From Candidatus Nitrosopumilus sp. SW (lineage in GTDB: Archaea > Thermoproteota > Nitrososphaeria > Nitrososphaerales > Nitrosopumilaceae): a stretch of 64,000 bases of DNA. Positions 34,792 to 43,067 of the stretch are shown piece by piece (position 1 is the stretch's first letter; the number at the start of each line of letters is the position of its first letter). The stretch is from positions 597,687-661,686 of the forward strand of contig NZ_CP035425.1 in the NCBI RefSeq assembly GCF_006740685.1, in the 5' to 3' direction. A program made the translations under genes and the position numbers. A model generated the notes under the pieces. That model was not told where the DNA came from, did no database searches, and saw only the letters and a program-made list of their open reading frames with translations.

Positions 34792-35670
34792 TTAGTTATT
34801 TCGACTAATTTCTCCACATAAACCAGGTGCATTAGGATTACAGCCAGGAGAATATCCTTCTATTTCTGTAATCTTTGCATTACCATTACTATCTCTTGTA
34901 AGTTCAAATTTCATCCAAGATAGGTTATTTGTTTCATCTTCATCAATGAAACTTCCAGCTGGATTCCATTCGTTTGTTAGATAGTATTCACCAGGTGCAA
35001 GGTTTGTGATAGGTACTTCATTTCCTTCAGTAGATTGATGGTATTGATCCATCCATCCAGATTGAATTCCTTGTTCAGTTACTTCACAATCCCAGTAAGA
35101 TCTTTGTGATGTAGGAGAATTATCACCATTGATTTTGTATACATCAATTATGCAAAATCCCACTTTGATTGATGATGCAGTAACTCCATCAGGCAATATG
35201 ATTATATCACCAGGACCATTTGGTGTTGATTCTCTAACTGCAAATTCACCAATATCAGCAATATGCCAATGGTTATGTACGTCATGGAATTCAAATTCGC
35301 TAACAACTTCTGCCCAAACAAGACTACCATTTTCATCATAAAGTCTTTGTAAGGAATCCTGTGTTTCTGTTTCTGGAGAATCAACTCCAGGGATTATTGG
35401 AAAGAATTCTAAATTCCCGATTCCGGTGTTTCCCCAGGCATTAGTAAATCTCAAAGTTTCAGTTTGTTGAGTATTCTGTACTTGAAGATGTTTTGGGATT
35501 GATGGAATTATGTCTGGCAAAAGAGCAGAATCAGGAACTCCATTACCATTACCATTACCTCCAGGAGCTGCTGCAACATCCAAAAGCATTGGAGTTGTAA
35601 ACATGAATCCTATTGCCAATAGAACAGGAAAGATCGTTGTTTTACGAAAAATCTTTTTCGTGTATGTCAT
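34792..35670 (-). CDS. Secreted lysyl-oxidase-like copper protein
   Basis: A 292-residue exported protein with a signal peptide ending near LLDVAAA. The core is the lysyl oxidase fold signature: copper-binding HNHWH (His132, 134, 136) in EFHDVHNHWHIADIGEF, then the pattern Y-W-D-C-x-x-x-x-Q-G-I-x-x-G-W-x-D-x-Y-H and PGEYYLTNEWNP...DEDETNNL. Lysyl oxidases oxidise lysine amines using copper and a Lys-Tyr quinone; whether the quinone residues exist here is not checked. Probably surface crosslinking or amine oxidation. Monocistronic. Confidence 0.85.
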   Translation of the reverse strand: MTYTKKIFRKTTIFPVLLAIGFMFTTPMLLDVAAAPGGNGNGNGVPDSALLPDIIPSIPKHLQVQNTQQTETLRFTNAWGNTGIGNLEFFPIIPGVDSPETETQDSLQRLYDENGSLVWAEVVSEFEFHDVHNHWHIADIGEFAVRESTPNGPGDIIILPDGVTASSIKVGFCIIDVYKINGDNSPTSQRSYWDCEVTEQGIQSGWMDQYHQSTEGNEVPITNLAPGEYYLTNEWNPAGSFIDEDETNNLSWMKFELTRDSNGNAKITEIEGYSPGCNPNAPGLCGEISRNN

Positions 35671-35762
35671 TGTTCATACCTTAAGAAATTAAGGTTAATA
35701 TGTATGATCTTCAAAAAAATTCAAGCAAAAATGGTCTCACAACAAAATGTCGCAGATAATTT

Positions 35763-37277
35763 TTAGAGAACAGAATCTTTTGTTTTGAAGACTCGTTTAA
35801 AATATTCTGAAGATTCTTTAGGTTCTTCGATATCATTTGTAATTCCAGCAAGATTCTTTGCCAGATTCTTTTTGTAACCTACTTGCATCTGTCTTTGAAT
35901 TTGAATTCTCTGAGCCTGTGGAGAGCCTGCTCCATGCATTGATTCAGTAAGATATCCAACAGCATTTCTACCCATAGTCATATTCTCAATTAATCTTAGA
36001 ATTCTCATTCTGTTTTCAACATCAACACCTTTTCTACCAGCAAGATATTTCTTAAGTAATGGACCTGCTTCTGGATGTCTAAAGTCTTTTTCAGATGGAA
36101 GTGTAACTACCAAACCACCTGCAATATCTTGTGCAAGTCTACTGATCTCATATGGGAATCTAGTAACATTATGTTTGCAAACTTGTGCAAGCATATCGTC
36201 ATTAAGATAAACACCAGATTTCATCTTCTGTCCTTGATGAGAAGATGCAATACCTGCTGCAAAAATTGTTTCATTAAGATGAGTCATTTCGATGATTTTA
36301 TCTTTAATGTGTGAAACTTTTGGTATACCATTATAATCGGCAATTGTTGCTGCAGCTCCAATTAATACATCGCCAAGTCCTGTTTTACAAACATAACTTC
36401 GTCTATGATAACATGTAAAACGTTCTACAAGCATTGATGCAAATTCATATTCACCATGCATGAAGACTTTGTCCCACGGAATGAATACTCTATCTAAGAT
36501 GATTAGTGCTTCTTGTCCACCAAATTTTGCATTACCATCATCAATATCACCTTCTTCCATACTTCTGGTATCACAGGATTGTCTACCGTAAATGTAAGTG
36601 ACACCTTTTGCATCTGCAGGGATTGCACCTACAATTGCCCAATCTTTATCATCTTCTGTAAGTCTGATAGTTGGCATCAAAATAATCCAGTGAGAGTTAA
36701 TACAACCAGTTTGATGTGCTTTGGCACCAGAAACGTAAACTCCTTTTTCATCAGTATCAACAACACGAGTAAACAAATCAGGATCGTCTTGTTCTGAAGG
36801 ACCTTTACTCCTGTCGCCTTTAGGATCAGTCATAGCACCACCAATGACAAAATTTTCTTTTTGAACCATCTTTACAAATTCTAAAAATCTTTTATGGTAA
36901 TCAGTTCCATGTTTTTCATCAATCTCAAAAGTAGTAGAATGTAAAGCATTCATGGCATCCATACCAACACATCTTTGGAAACATGTTCCAGTGTTTTGAC
37001 CCAATTTTCTTTGCATTTTATTTTGTAAAACTAAATCTTCAGCACTTTCTGCAATATGTAAAAATCGGTTAACTTTCAATCCAGAAAGAGATGAGTCAGC
37101 TGATGCTAGTGCTTCTTCACGAACCGCTAAATCATAAGTTTCTGCAACTGCATTAATCGAGGGTCTAATAATTGGATGATCAACATAATTTTCGATTAAT
37201 TCGCCAAAGAGGTAAATTTTGAGATCACGTCCTCTAAGGCTTTCAATATAATCAGCACCAGTCTTAATTTCAGACAT
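35763..37277 (-). CDS. abfD: 4-hydroxybutyryl-CoA dehydratase
   Basis: A 504-residue FAD and 4Fe-4S enzyme converting 4-hydroxybutyryl-CoA to crotonyl-CoA, a marker of the 3HP/4HB carbon-fixation cycle. Cluster ligands are Cys99 and Cys103 (GTCFQRCVG), numbered exactly as in the Clostridium enzyme. His291 and Cys297 (YHRRSYVCKTG) probably match His292 and Cys299, one residue closer together. The FAD region includes IGGAMTDPKGDR. It lies 73 nt downstream of the ADP-forming acyl-CoA synthetase, as in Nitrosopumilus. Confidence 0.95.
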   Translation of the reverse strand: MSEIKTGADYIESLRGRDLKIYLFGELIENYVDHPIIRPSINAVAETYDLAVREEALASADSSLSGLKVNRFLHIAESAEDLVLQNKMQRKLGQNTGTCFQRCVGMDAMNALHSTTFEIDEKHGTDYHKRFLEFVKMVQKENFVIGGAMTDPKGDRSKGPSEQDDPDLFTRVVDTDEKGVYVSGAKAHQTGCINSHWIILMPTIRLTEDDKDWAIVGAIPADAKGVTYIYGRQSCDTRSMEEGDIDDGNAKFGGQEALIILDRVFIPWDKVFMHGEYEFASMLVERFTCYHRRSYVCKTGLGDVLIGAAATIADYNGIPKVSHIKDKIIEMTHLNETIFAAGIASSHQGQKMKSGVYLNDDMLAQVCKHNVTRFPYEISRLAQDIAGGLVVTLPSEKDFRHPEAGPLLKKYLAGRKGVDVENRMRILRLIENMTMGRNAVGYLTESMHGAGSPQAQRIQIQRQMQVGYKKNLAKNLAGITNDIEEPKESSEYFKRVFKTKDSVL

Positions 37278-37350
37278 GTAACAATAATGATTTTGATGTT
37301 GTATAAATATTCTAAATCAATATGAGTAAAATTTTAGGAATAAATTCCGA

Positions 37351-39447
37351 TCAGAGGCCTATTCGGACATCGAGGATTTTGCACCCTTTACCTTTTTCCA
37401 TAACAAGTACGGGATTCATATCTAATTCTTTGATCTCTTTAAAGTCAGAAACTAGTTGAGATAGCCTTTGAATGCATTCAGAGAGTTTTGTAATATCGGA
37501 TGGTTTTTCTCCTCTAACACCTTGAAGAAGTTTTTGGGTTTTAATTGATGCAATCATATCATCTGCTTCTTTGTCAGTAACTGGAGCAAGTTTGAAGGTT
37601 ACATCTTTAAGGACTTCAACATAGATTCCACCCATACCAAGCATAATCACTGGACCAAATCCAGGTTCTAGTTTAGAACCAATGATCAATTCTTTACCAC
37701 CTTTAACCATCTCTACAATCAAAACACCTTTAATCTCAGCTTTTTTGTTGTATTTTTTTGCATTCTTTACAATAGTTTTGAATGCATCCTTAATCTCAGC
37801 ATCGTTTGTTAAATTGACTTTAACACCACCTGCATCAGATTTATGAATAATTTGAGGTGATGCAATTTTCATTACTACAGGATAACCAATTTTCTTTGCA
37901 ATCTTTACTGCTTCTGCTTCATTTTTAGCAAGTGCACTTTGAGGTAGTGGTAAACCATATGCTTTGAGAACTTCTTGACCTTCTTCTTCCAACAAATTTG
38001 GTCTTTTCTCTTTTTTTACTTTATCAAAGATCTTCTTTGCTTTAGCTTTGTTAACTTTGAATTTTGTAATTTTTCCTTCTTTTGTATTTACCCAAATTGC
38101 AAACTTTATCATTGCAGCTAAAGTTCTAATTGCACCTTCAGCATATGTGTAATAAGGAACATCCCCTTTGGATAAAATTTCTCTATTTGTAATACCTTCA
38201 TCCAATCCCATTAAACTTGCAAGCATTGTTTTTTTGTATTTTTTTGACATTGCAACTATAACTTCAGCTAGTTTATCATAATTGAGAGTTCCAGATGGAG
38301 TACACATCGAAATCACAGAACCGACTTTAGGATGTTTTAGTACACGATCTAAAACATTATGGAATCGATTGAAATCAGCATCACCTACAATGTCAACAGG
38401 ATTTCTAGAGCTTCCCCAAGGAGGAATTACTTCATCAATCTTAGAACGAATGCTGTCAATTTTAGCCATTCTAATTCCTGCTTTAGAGCAAGCATCAGTA
38501 GAAATGATTGCAGGTCCACCTGCATTTGATACAATTACTAAACCCCCTGCTGTTGGTAGAGGTTGTTTTGAAAATGCTGTTGCATAATCAAAGAGTTCTT
38601 CCATTGTATCAACTCTAATTGCACCAGATTGTTTGAGTAATGCATCATAAATTTCATCAGAACCCATTAATGCTCCAGTATGAGACATTGCAGCCTTTGC
38701 ACCTTCAGGACTACGTCCAGATTTCAGAACAAGAACTGGTTTTTTGAGTTTTTTTGTAATATTTTTACAAACTTTAAGGAATTCTTGGCCATCACCCATA
38801 TCTTCAAGATACATAACAATAACTTTGGTCTGTTTGTGGTTTGCAAGAATTTTCAGAACGTCAACTTCGCTCATTGCAGCTTTGTTTCCAAGACTGACAA
38901 CTGCAGAAAAACCAATTCCTTGTGCACTGGCATCTTCAACTAAAGCAGCACAAATTGCACCACTTTGAGAAACTAGTGCAATTTTTCCTGACTTTGGTGT
39001 GACTTTAAGAAAAGTAGAATTCATCATTGTCTTTGGATCAAGATTCATCACACCTAGACAGTTGGGTCCAACAACTTGGATTTTGTATTTTTTAGCAATG
39101 TCTTTGATTTCTTGTTCACGTTTTGCCCCTTCTTCATCAACTTCTTTGAATCCAGCTGTGATGATAATTACTCCTTTGATCTTTTTCTTACCACATTCTT
39201 CTAGAACAGGTGCAACCAATGTATTTTTAATAACAATTACAGCAAGATCAATTGATTTTGGAACATCTAAAACACTCTTGTATGCTTTTTTGTAAAATAC
39301 AGTTTCTCTTGTAGGACTGATTGGGTAAACAGTTCCTTTGAAACCATTCATAATATTTGATGTGATAGTAGCTCCAACACTTCCTCTTTTATCAGATGCA
39401 CCAATAACTGCAATTGATTTTGGTGATAAGATAACAGATTCAGCCAT
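37351..39447 (-). CDS. ADP-forming acyl-CoA synthetase, probably 4-hydroxybutyrate-CoA ligase
   Basis: A 698-residue fused ACD/succinyl-CoA-synthetase-like enzyme. The CoA-binding domain starts SIAVIGASDKRGSVG, a ligase domain has VVGPNCLGVMN, and the phosphohistidine is in AKAAMSHTGALMGS. The ATP-grasp domain follows (about 470-690, with YPVVMKIASPQIIHKSDAGG and LGMGGIYVEV). In Nitrosopumilus the homologue beside the dehydratase was assigned as 4-hydroxybutyryl-CoA synthetase (ADP-forming), an energy-saving step. I infer the same substrate from position. Confidence 0.9.
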   Translation of the reverse strand: MAESVILSPKSIAVIGASDKRGSVGATITSNIMNGFKGTVYPISPTRETVFYKKAYKSVLDVPKSIDLAVIVIKNTLVAPVLEECGKKKIKGVIIITAGFKEVDEEGAKREQEIKDIAKKYKIQVVGPNCLGVMNLDPKTMMNSTFLKVTPKSGKIALVSQSGAICAALVEDASAQGIGFSAVVSLGNKAAMSEVDVLKILANHKQTKVIVMYLEDMGDGQEFLKVCKNITKKLKKPVLVLKSGRSPEGAKAAMSHTGALMGSDEIYDALLKQSGAIRVDTMEELFDYATAFSKQPLPTAGGLVIVSNAGGPAIISTDACSKAGIRMAKIDSIRSKIDEVIPPWGSSRNPVDIVGDADFNRFHNVLDRVLKHPKVGSVISMCTPSGTLNYDKLAEVIVAMSKKYKKTMLASLMGLDEGITNREILSKGDVPYYTYAEGAIRTLAAMIKFAIWVNTKEGKITKFKVNKAKAKKIFDKVKKEKRPNLLEEEGQEVLKAYGLPLPQSALAKNEAEAVKIAKKIGYPVVMKIASPQIIHKSDAGGVKVNLTNDAEIKDAFKTIVKNAKKYNKKAEIKGVLIVEMVKGGKELIIGSKLEPGFGPVIMLGMGGIYVEVLKDVTFKLAPVTDKEADDMIASIKTQKLLQGVRGEKPSDITKLSECIQRLSQLVSDFKEIKELDMNPVLVMEKGKGCKILDVRIGL

Positions 39448-39512
39448 AGATATGTTGATTCTAAAGAATTTGTATAATAAAGTTATTCATAGAAATTTCT
39501 GATCTCTGGTTT

Positions 39513-39869
39513 TTAGCTTCCCAACATTTTTCCTGCCAAGTTCTCTTTTCTAGGAATCCATACAATTGAAAGATTAGAAAATTTTCCAATTACCCCCCAA
39601 GCTTCTCTTGCCAGATTACGTAGTTCTTCATTATTTATCGCAAATTCATGATTGAGTTGGTTTACAGTGTTTTTTGAATCACTGTAAATTGTAATTTCTT
39701 CGTCACTATCAGCAAATTTTTTTAATGCAGAAATTATTGCTAAATATTCAGCCTGATTATTAGTAATTTCAGGTTTTTTTTCATAAAATGATTCTCCGGT
39801 TTCTTTTACAAAAAAACCATATCCTCCATTAGATCCTCCCGAACCATCAACATAAACACTAATTCCCAT
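39513..39869 (-). CDS. Ribonuclease HI-like protein
   Basis: A 118-residue RNase H-fold protein. Three acidic catalytic residues are visible: Asp in VDGSGGSNGG, Glu in NNQAEYLAI and Asp in IYSDSKNTV. The fourth Asp, usually in an A-D-x-L motif near the end, is absent (ENLAGKMLGS). Activity may thus be reduced or metal use altered. It overlaps the preceding membrane-protein gene by 11 nt on the same strand. Confidence 0.82.
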   Translation of the reverse strand: MGISVYVDGSGGSNGGYGFFVKETGESFYEKKPEITNNQAEYLAIISALKKFADSDEEITIYSDSKNTVNQLNHEFAINNEELRNLAREAWGVIGKFSNLSIVWIPRKENLAGKMLGS

Positions 39870-40302
39870 CTTTGTACAACCTCGTTATCTTCACACTTAG
39901 ATTTACTACTATCATGTAAATGATTGTAGATAATCCTTGTGATACAATTGATGCCAAATATGGATCATAGTTTAGTACAAGGAAATAGTATTGTAAACCC
40001 CATCTAACTATAGTGTAAACAATTTCGCCAATACCTAAGGAGGTAACTAATTTTTTTAGATCATGTTTTAGTTTCTCTGTATCAGTTTTACCAGTTTTCA
40101 GACGATATTTTTTTCGATTATCAAGATAAAACAATCCACTAAAGACAGAAAAGTAAATGACATAATCAGCAATAGTAGTATAAGTTGTGTTTAGATAATC
40201 AGCTTGATCAGATAAAATTTGTGCAATAATTGCAGAAATTATAATTGATGCTGCAAATGCAATTAGGATATTCTTGTTAAGTTTCAGATATTCTTGTAAC
40301 AT
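39859..40302 (-). CDS. Four-helix membrane protein of unknown function
   Basis: A 147-residue protein with four likely membrane helices (about residues 12-30, 44-62, 85-108 and 116-138) and a basic, charged cytoplasmic loop (DNRKKYRLKTGKTDTEKLK). No family recognised. It overlaps the RNase HI gene by 11 nt, so the two are probably cotranslated. Confidence 0.65.
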   Translation of the reverse strand: MLQEYLKLNKNILIAFAASIIISAIIAQILSDQADYLNTTYTTIADYVIYFSVFSGLFYLDNRKKYRLKTGKTDTEKLKHDLKKLVTSLGIGEIVYTIVRWGLQYYFLVLNYDPYLASIVSQGLSTIIYMIVVNLSVKITRLYKDGN

Positions 40303-40337
40303 GTATTTTAACAGATTTTGTTACAATTAAACTAAGA

Positions 40338-40622
40338 TTAATCCAAAGTGATTTTTAAGAAAATTATCAATCCCACTAATTCAGCAACACCAACTCCTAA
40401 CATGTAGGGGAATATTTCATTAGAGAAAAGATGCTCCATTGAAAAATATGCCATTGCACCAACTACATTATGTAAAAACAACATAGCTGCAACAACAATC
40501 ATTCCAAGTGGAAGTTGAGCTCTTGTTTTTCCATACATATTTCCAAATATAGCAATCAAAATTCCCAATATTCCCATATTGATAATTGAGACAACTGACA
40601 AAATCAGAGAGGTAGGCTCCAT
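40338..40622 (-). CDS. Three-helix membrane protein beside a winged-helix regulator
   Basis: A 94-residue protein with three hydrophobic segments (residues 5-27, 37-57 and 69-91). No family recognised. It lies 25 nt downstream of a winged-helix regulator gene on the same strand, and the pair probably forms a regulator plus membrane-partner operon. Confidence 0.65.
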   Translation of the reverse strand: MEPTSLILSVVSIINMGILGILIAIFGNMYGKTRAQLPLGMIVVAAMLFLHNVVGAMAYFSMEHLFSNEIFPYMLGVGVAELVGLIIFLKITLD

Positions 40623-40647
40623 TTAGAGAAAAACACCTATTGAGCTT

Positions 40648-40950
40648 TTATTTACTTTTATCCAATTTTCCTTCAATTTCTTCAAATGTCTCCATATTTA
40701 CTTCAAGAAAAGTAGAAATGAAAAACATGATACCATATTTTTCACCTGCTTTTGTTATCAAATTATTTTTTTCAAGAACTTTAATGTGATGTTGAATTGC
40801 TTTGTAATCAAGGCCCAACTCATTTGCTAATTGGTTAGTGTTTAATGGATTTTCTTTTAATTTTGAAATAATTTTTAATCTAGTCAGTCCTCCTCGAGAA
40901 CCAGCAAAAATGAACCAGAGTAATCTTTTTGCATCAGGATCATTTGCCAT
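40648..40950 (-). CDS. Winged helix-turn-helix regulator (ArsR/MarR-like)
   Basis: A 100-residue DNA-binding protein. The recognition helix region is LNTNQLANELGLDYKAIQHH, followed by the wing KVLEKNNLITKAGEKYGIMF. No Cys metal site of the ArsR kind is visible. It probably controls its own operon with the three-helix membrane protein downstream. Confidence 0.8.
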   Translation of the reverse strand: MANDPDAKRLLWFIFAGSRGGLTRLKIISKLKENPLNTNQLANELGLDYKAIQHHIKVLEKNNLITKAGEKYGIMFFISTFLEVNMETFEEIEGKLDKSK

Positions 40951-41049
40951 ACGAATGCAAAATCTTCTCGCCTACTACTAAAAGGTATTTTGTGTTAGGA
41001 TAATGAAAGTATAAAAAACATGATTTGCCAAAAACAGATGAAATAAAAA

Positions 41050-41931
41050 ATGATGTTAAATTATGATGCTCCTCTATACAGACCGCCTTCAGAAGCAAGA
41101 TCATTAATTTTTCAGGTTACATTAGGTTGTTCATTTAACGAATGTTCTTTTTGTGACATGTACAGATCAAAAGAATATTCAGAAAGACCATGGGATGAAG
41201 TAAAATCAGAAATCGACATGATGGCAAAATATTTACCAGATACTAGAAGAGTTTTTCTTGCAGATGGAGATGCATTAAATCTTGATTCTGAATATATGAT
41301 TAAAATTGTAAAATACATTAAAGAAAAATTTTCAAAGATTGAAAGAATTTCTTGTTATGCGATGCCCATGAACATTCTAAAGAAAACTTCTGAAGAATTA
41401 AAAAAAATGAATGAAGCTGGTCTTGACATGCTTTACTTGGGAATTGAAAGTGGTTCGGATATTGTTTTAAAAAAAGTGACAAAAGGAGCAATTGGAAAAA
41501 CCATCATTAAAGCAGTTAACAAAGCAAAAGATGCAGGTTATGTAATGTCATGTATGGTGATTTTAGGTTTGGGCGGTAGAAAATATTCAAAAGAACATAT
41601 CAAAGGCACTGCTGAAGTGATTAGTGCTTGTTCCCCAAATTATGTAGGTGCACTAACTCTTTATTTAGAAAATGGAATTAAACAAGAATTTCTTGACAAA
41701 TATGACGGAGAATTTGTAAGAATCAATGATGATGAATCATTAGAAGAATTACAAAGTTTGATTAAACAAATTGACACAAAAGATGAGATTGTATTTAGAG
41801 CAAATCATGGCTCAAATGCATATACCATAAAGGGTACTTTCCCCCAAGACAAACAAGAAATGTTAGATAAGATAGAATGGATGAAGCAACATCCAGAGAT
41901 TATGCGTCCTCAAGGATTAAGAGGATTCTAG
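41050..41931 (+). CDS. Radical SAM protein with CX4CX2C cluster motif
   Basis: A 293-residue radical SAM TIM-barrel enzyme. The cluster motif is GCSFNECSFCDMYR, i.e. CX4CX2C, one residue longer than the common CX3CX2C but usual for a COG1032-like subfamily. Later features are FLADGDALNL, GLDMLYLGIESGSD and VILGLGG. No B12 domain is present. Substrate unknown. Convergent with the His-containing secreted protein, overlapping by 4 nt. Confidence 0.83.
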   Translation: MMLNYDAPLYRPPSEARSLIFQVTLGCSFNECSFCDMYRSKEYSERPWDEVKSEIDMMAKYLPDTRRVFLADGDALNLDSEYMIKIVKYIKEKFSKIERISCYAMPMNILKKTSEELKKMNEAGLDMLYLGIESGSDIVLKKVTKGAIGKTIIKAVNKAKDAGYVMSCMVILGLGGRKYSKEHIKGTAEVISACSPNYVGALTLYLENGIKQEFLDKYDGEFVRINDDESLEELQSLIKQIDTKDEIVFRANHGSNAYTIKGTFPQDKQEMLDKIEWMKQHPEIMRPQGLRGF

Positions 41932-42380
41932 ACAAAATTTTCTTGATTCAGATACACTACTTTGAAAATATTTACTGAGTAATCTCCATCAAAGATCTTC
42001 TTTGTATTGCCATTTTCAGAATGCAATACTCTGAATTTGTATTCGTATTTTCCATCTTCTCCGACATCAGTCTGAGCAAAGTGAACGGCATCATTATTTT
42101 GAAAAATCTGAATTATTACTGGATATCCTTCAACATGGTTTGCAATTTTTCCTTCTACAAATCCCCATGGAAAAGCATTATCTTCAGGTGCATGAAAAAG
42201 AACAGTTGACTTTTCAAGACCAATCATTCCATTTAATGGGATAATTTCTGTTTGAGATTCATGTGTATGACCATTAATCAGGATTTGACCCAAGTGAGGG
42301 TGTGCAAAAACAGAATCCATAGAAAAGGGTAAAAACATTGCAATAACAAAAACACTTGAAAATAAAATAATTTTATTCAT
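41928..42380 (-). CDS. Secreted His-containing protein
   Basis: A 150-residue exported protein with a signal peptide (about residues 1-26, ending SVFA). The mature start AHPHLGQILINGHTHES has four His, which could bind copper or another metal, followed by a single beta-sandwich-like domain (EKSTVLFHAP ... KYEYKFRVLH). It is probably the last gene of the CcdA-YHS-thioredoxin-like operon, 38 nt after the previous gene. Function unknown. Confidence 0.68.
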   Translation of the reverse strand: MNKIILFSSVFVIAMFLPFSMDSVFAHPHLGQILINGHTHESQTEIIPLNGMIGLEKSTVLFHAPEDNAFPWGFVEGKIANHVEGYPVIIQIFQNNDAVHFAQTDVGEDGKYEYKFRVLHSENGNTKKIFDGDYSVNIFKVVYLNQENFV

Positions 42381-42418
42381 ATCAAAAACTCACTATAGTC
42401 CAATTTAAGATTTTTACT

Positions 42419-42670
42419 TTACAAATTATCAATTACAAATTTGAGATTATCAGGTAATTCAGGTAATTCAGTATGACTCTCATTATTTTGGAGAATTTCA
42501 GGACCAATTCTTCGTACTTTCTGAGTCCCTATCAAAGTGTCAATACTCATTTGGATATCTTTTTCTGATAAAATGGATTTTAGATTTTCAATAAGATTTT
42601 CTTCATTTTCATATTTTTTTATTCCATATTGAACAATAATCATTTTTTCATTCATTGAAAAATCTGTCAT
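42419..42670 (-). CDS. Hypothetical 83-residue protein in the thiol/metal operon
   Basis: A small cytosolic-looking protein without Cys, with an alpha/beta pattern (MIIVQYGIKKYENEENLIEN) and a C-terminus ELPDNLKFVIDNL. No family recognised. It is 32 nt after the thioredoxin-like gene and 38 nt before the secreted protein gene. Confidence 0.6.
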   Translation of the reverse strand: MTDFSMNEKMIIVQYGIKKYENEENLIENLKSILSEKDIQMSIDTLIGTQKVRRIGPEILQNNESHTELPELPDNLKFVIDNL

Positions 42671-42702
42671 TGTAAACTACAGATTTTTGCAGTGTAAAAA
42701 CA

Positions 42703-42933
42703 TTACTTGATATTTTGAAGTTTTTTTTCTAGTTCTTCAAATTTTGGAATTCCAATAAATTCTAATTTTTCATTAATGACCAAACCAGGAGCAGTAAATA
42801 TTGGGTATTTTTTTAAAAATTCAGGTTTTTCAGTAACATCAATAATTTCATATTCAATTTTAATTTCATTCAACATTTTTTCTAAAACATTACAATTAGA
42901 GCAACCAGGAGTAGTAAGAATTTGTACTTTCAT
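42703..42933 (-). CDS. Thioredoxin/glutaredoxin-like small protein (CSNC)
   Basis: A 76-residue thioredoxin-fold minimal protein with the redox pair CSNC at residues 10-13 (ILTTPGCSNC), cis-Pro in FTAPGLVI and normal beta-alpha order. It resembles MTH895-type redox proteins. The ATG overlaps the YHS stop (ATGA). It may pass electrons to or from the CcdA-like membrane protein upstream. Confidence 0.83.
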   Translation of the reverse strand: MKVQILTTPGCSNCNVLEKMLNEIKIEYEIIDVTEKPEFLKKYPIFTAPGLVINEKLEFIGIPKFEELEKKLQNIK

Positions 42934-43067
42934 GATTTTGTAAATTGGTCAGGGTTTTGCTCAAAGGCCCATCTACAAGATGCACAACAAAATCGATATT
43001 CTTTTCCATTATGAGTAAATATTTCTCCTTTTTCTCCTACTTCCATTCCACATACTGGATCTTTCAT
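42930..43067 (-). CDS. YHS-domain protein (45 residues)
   Basis: A stand-alone YHS domain: MKDPVCGMEV at the start, then GKEYRFCCASCRWAFEQNP. YHS domains are found in copper ATPases, mercury and other heavy-metal proteins and are taken to be metal sensors or carriers. Both ends overlap neighbours as ATGA (CcdA-like stop before, thioredoxin-like start after), so the three proteins are translationally coupled. Confidence 0.85.
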   Translation of the reverse strand: MKDPVCGMEVGEKGEIFTHNGKEYRFCCASCRWAFEQNPDQFTKS

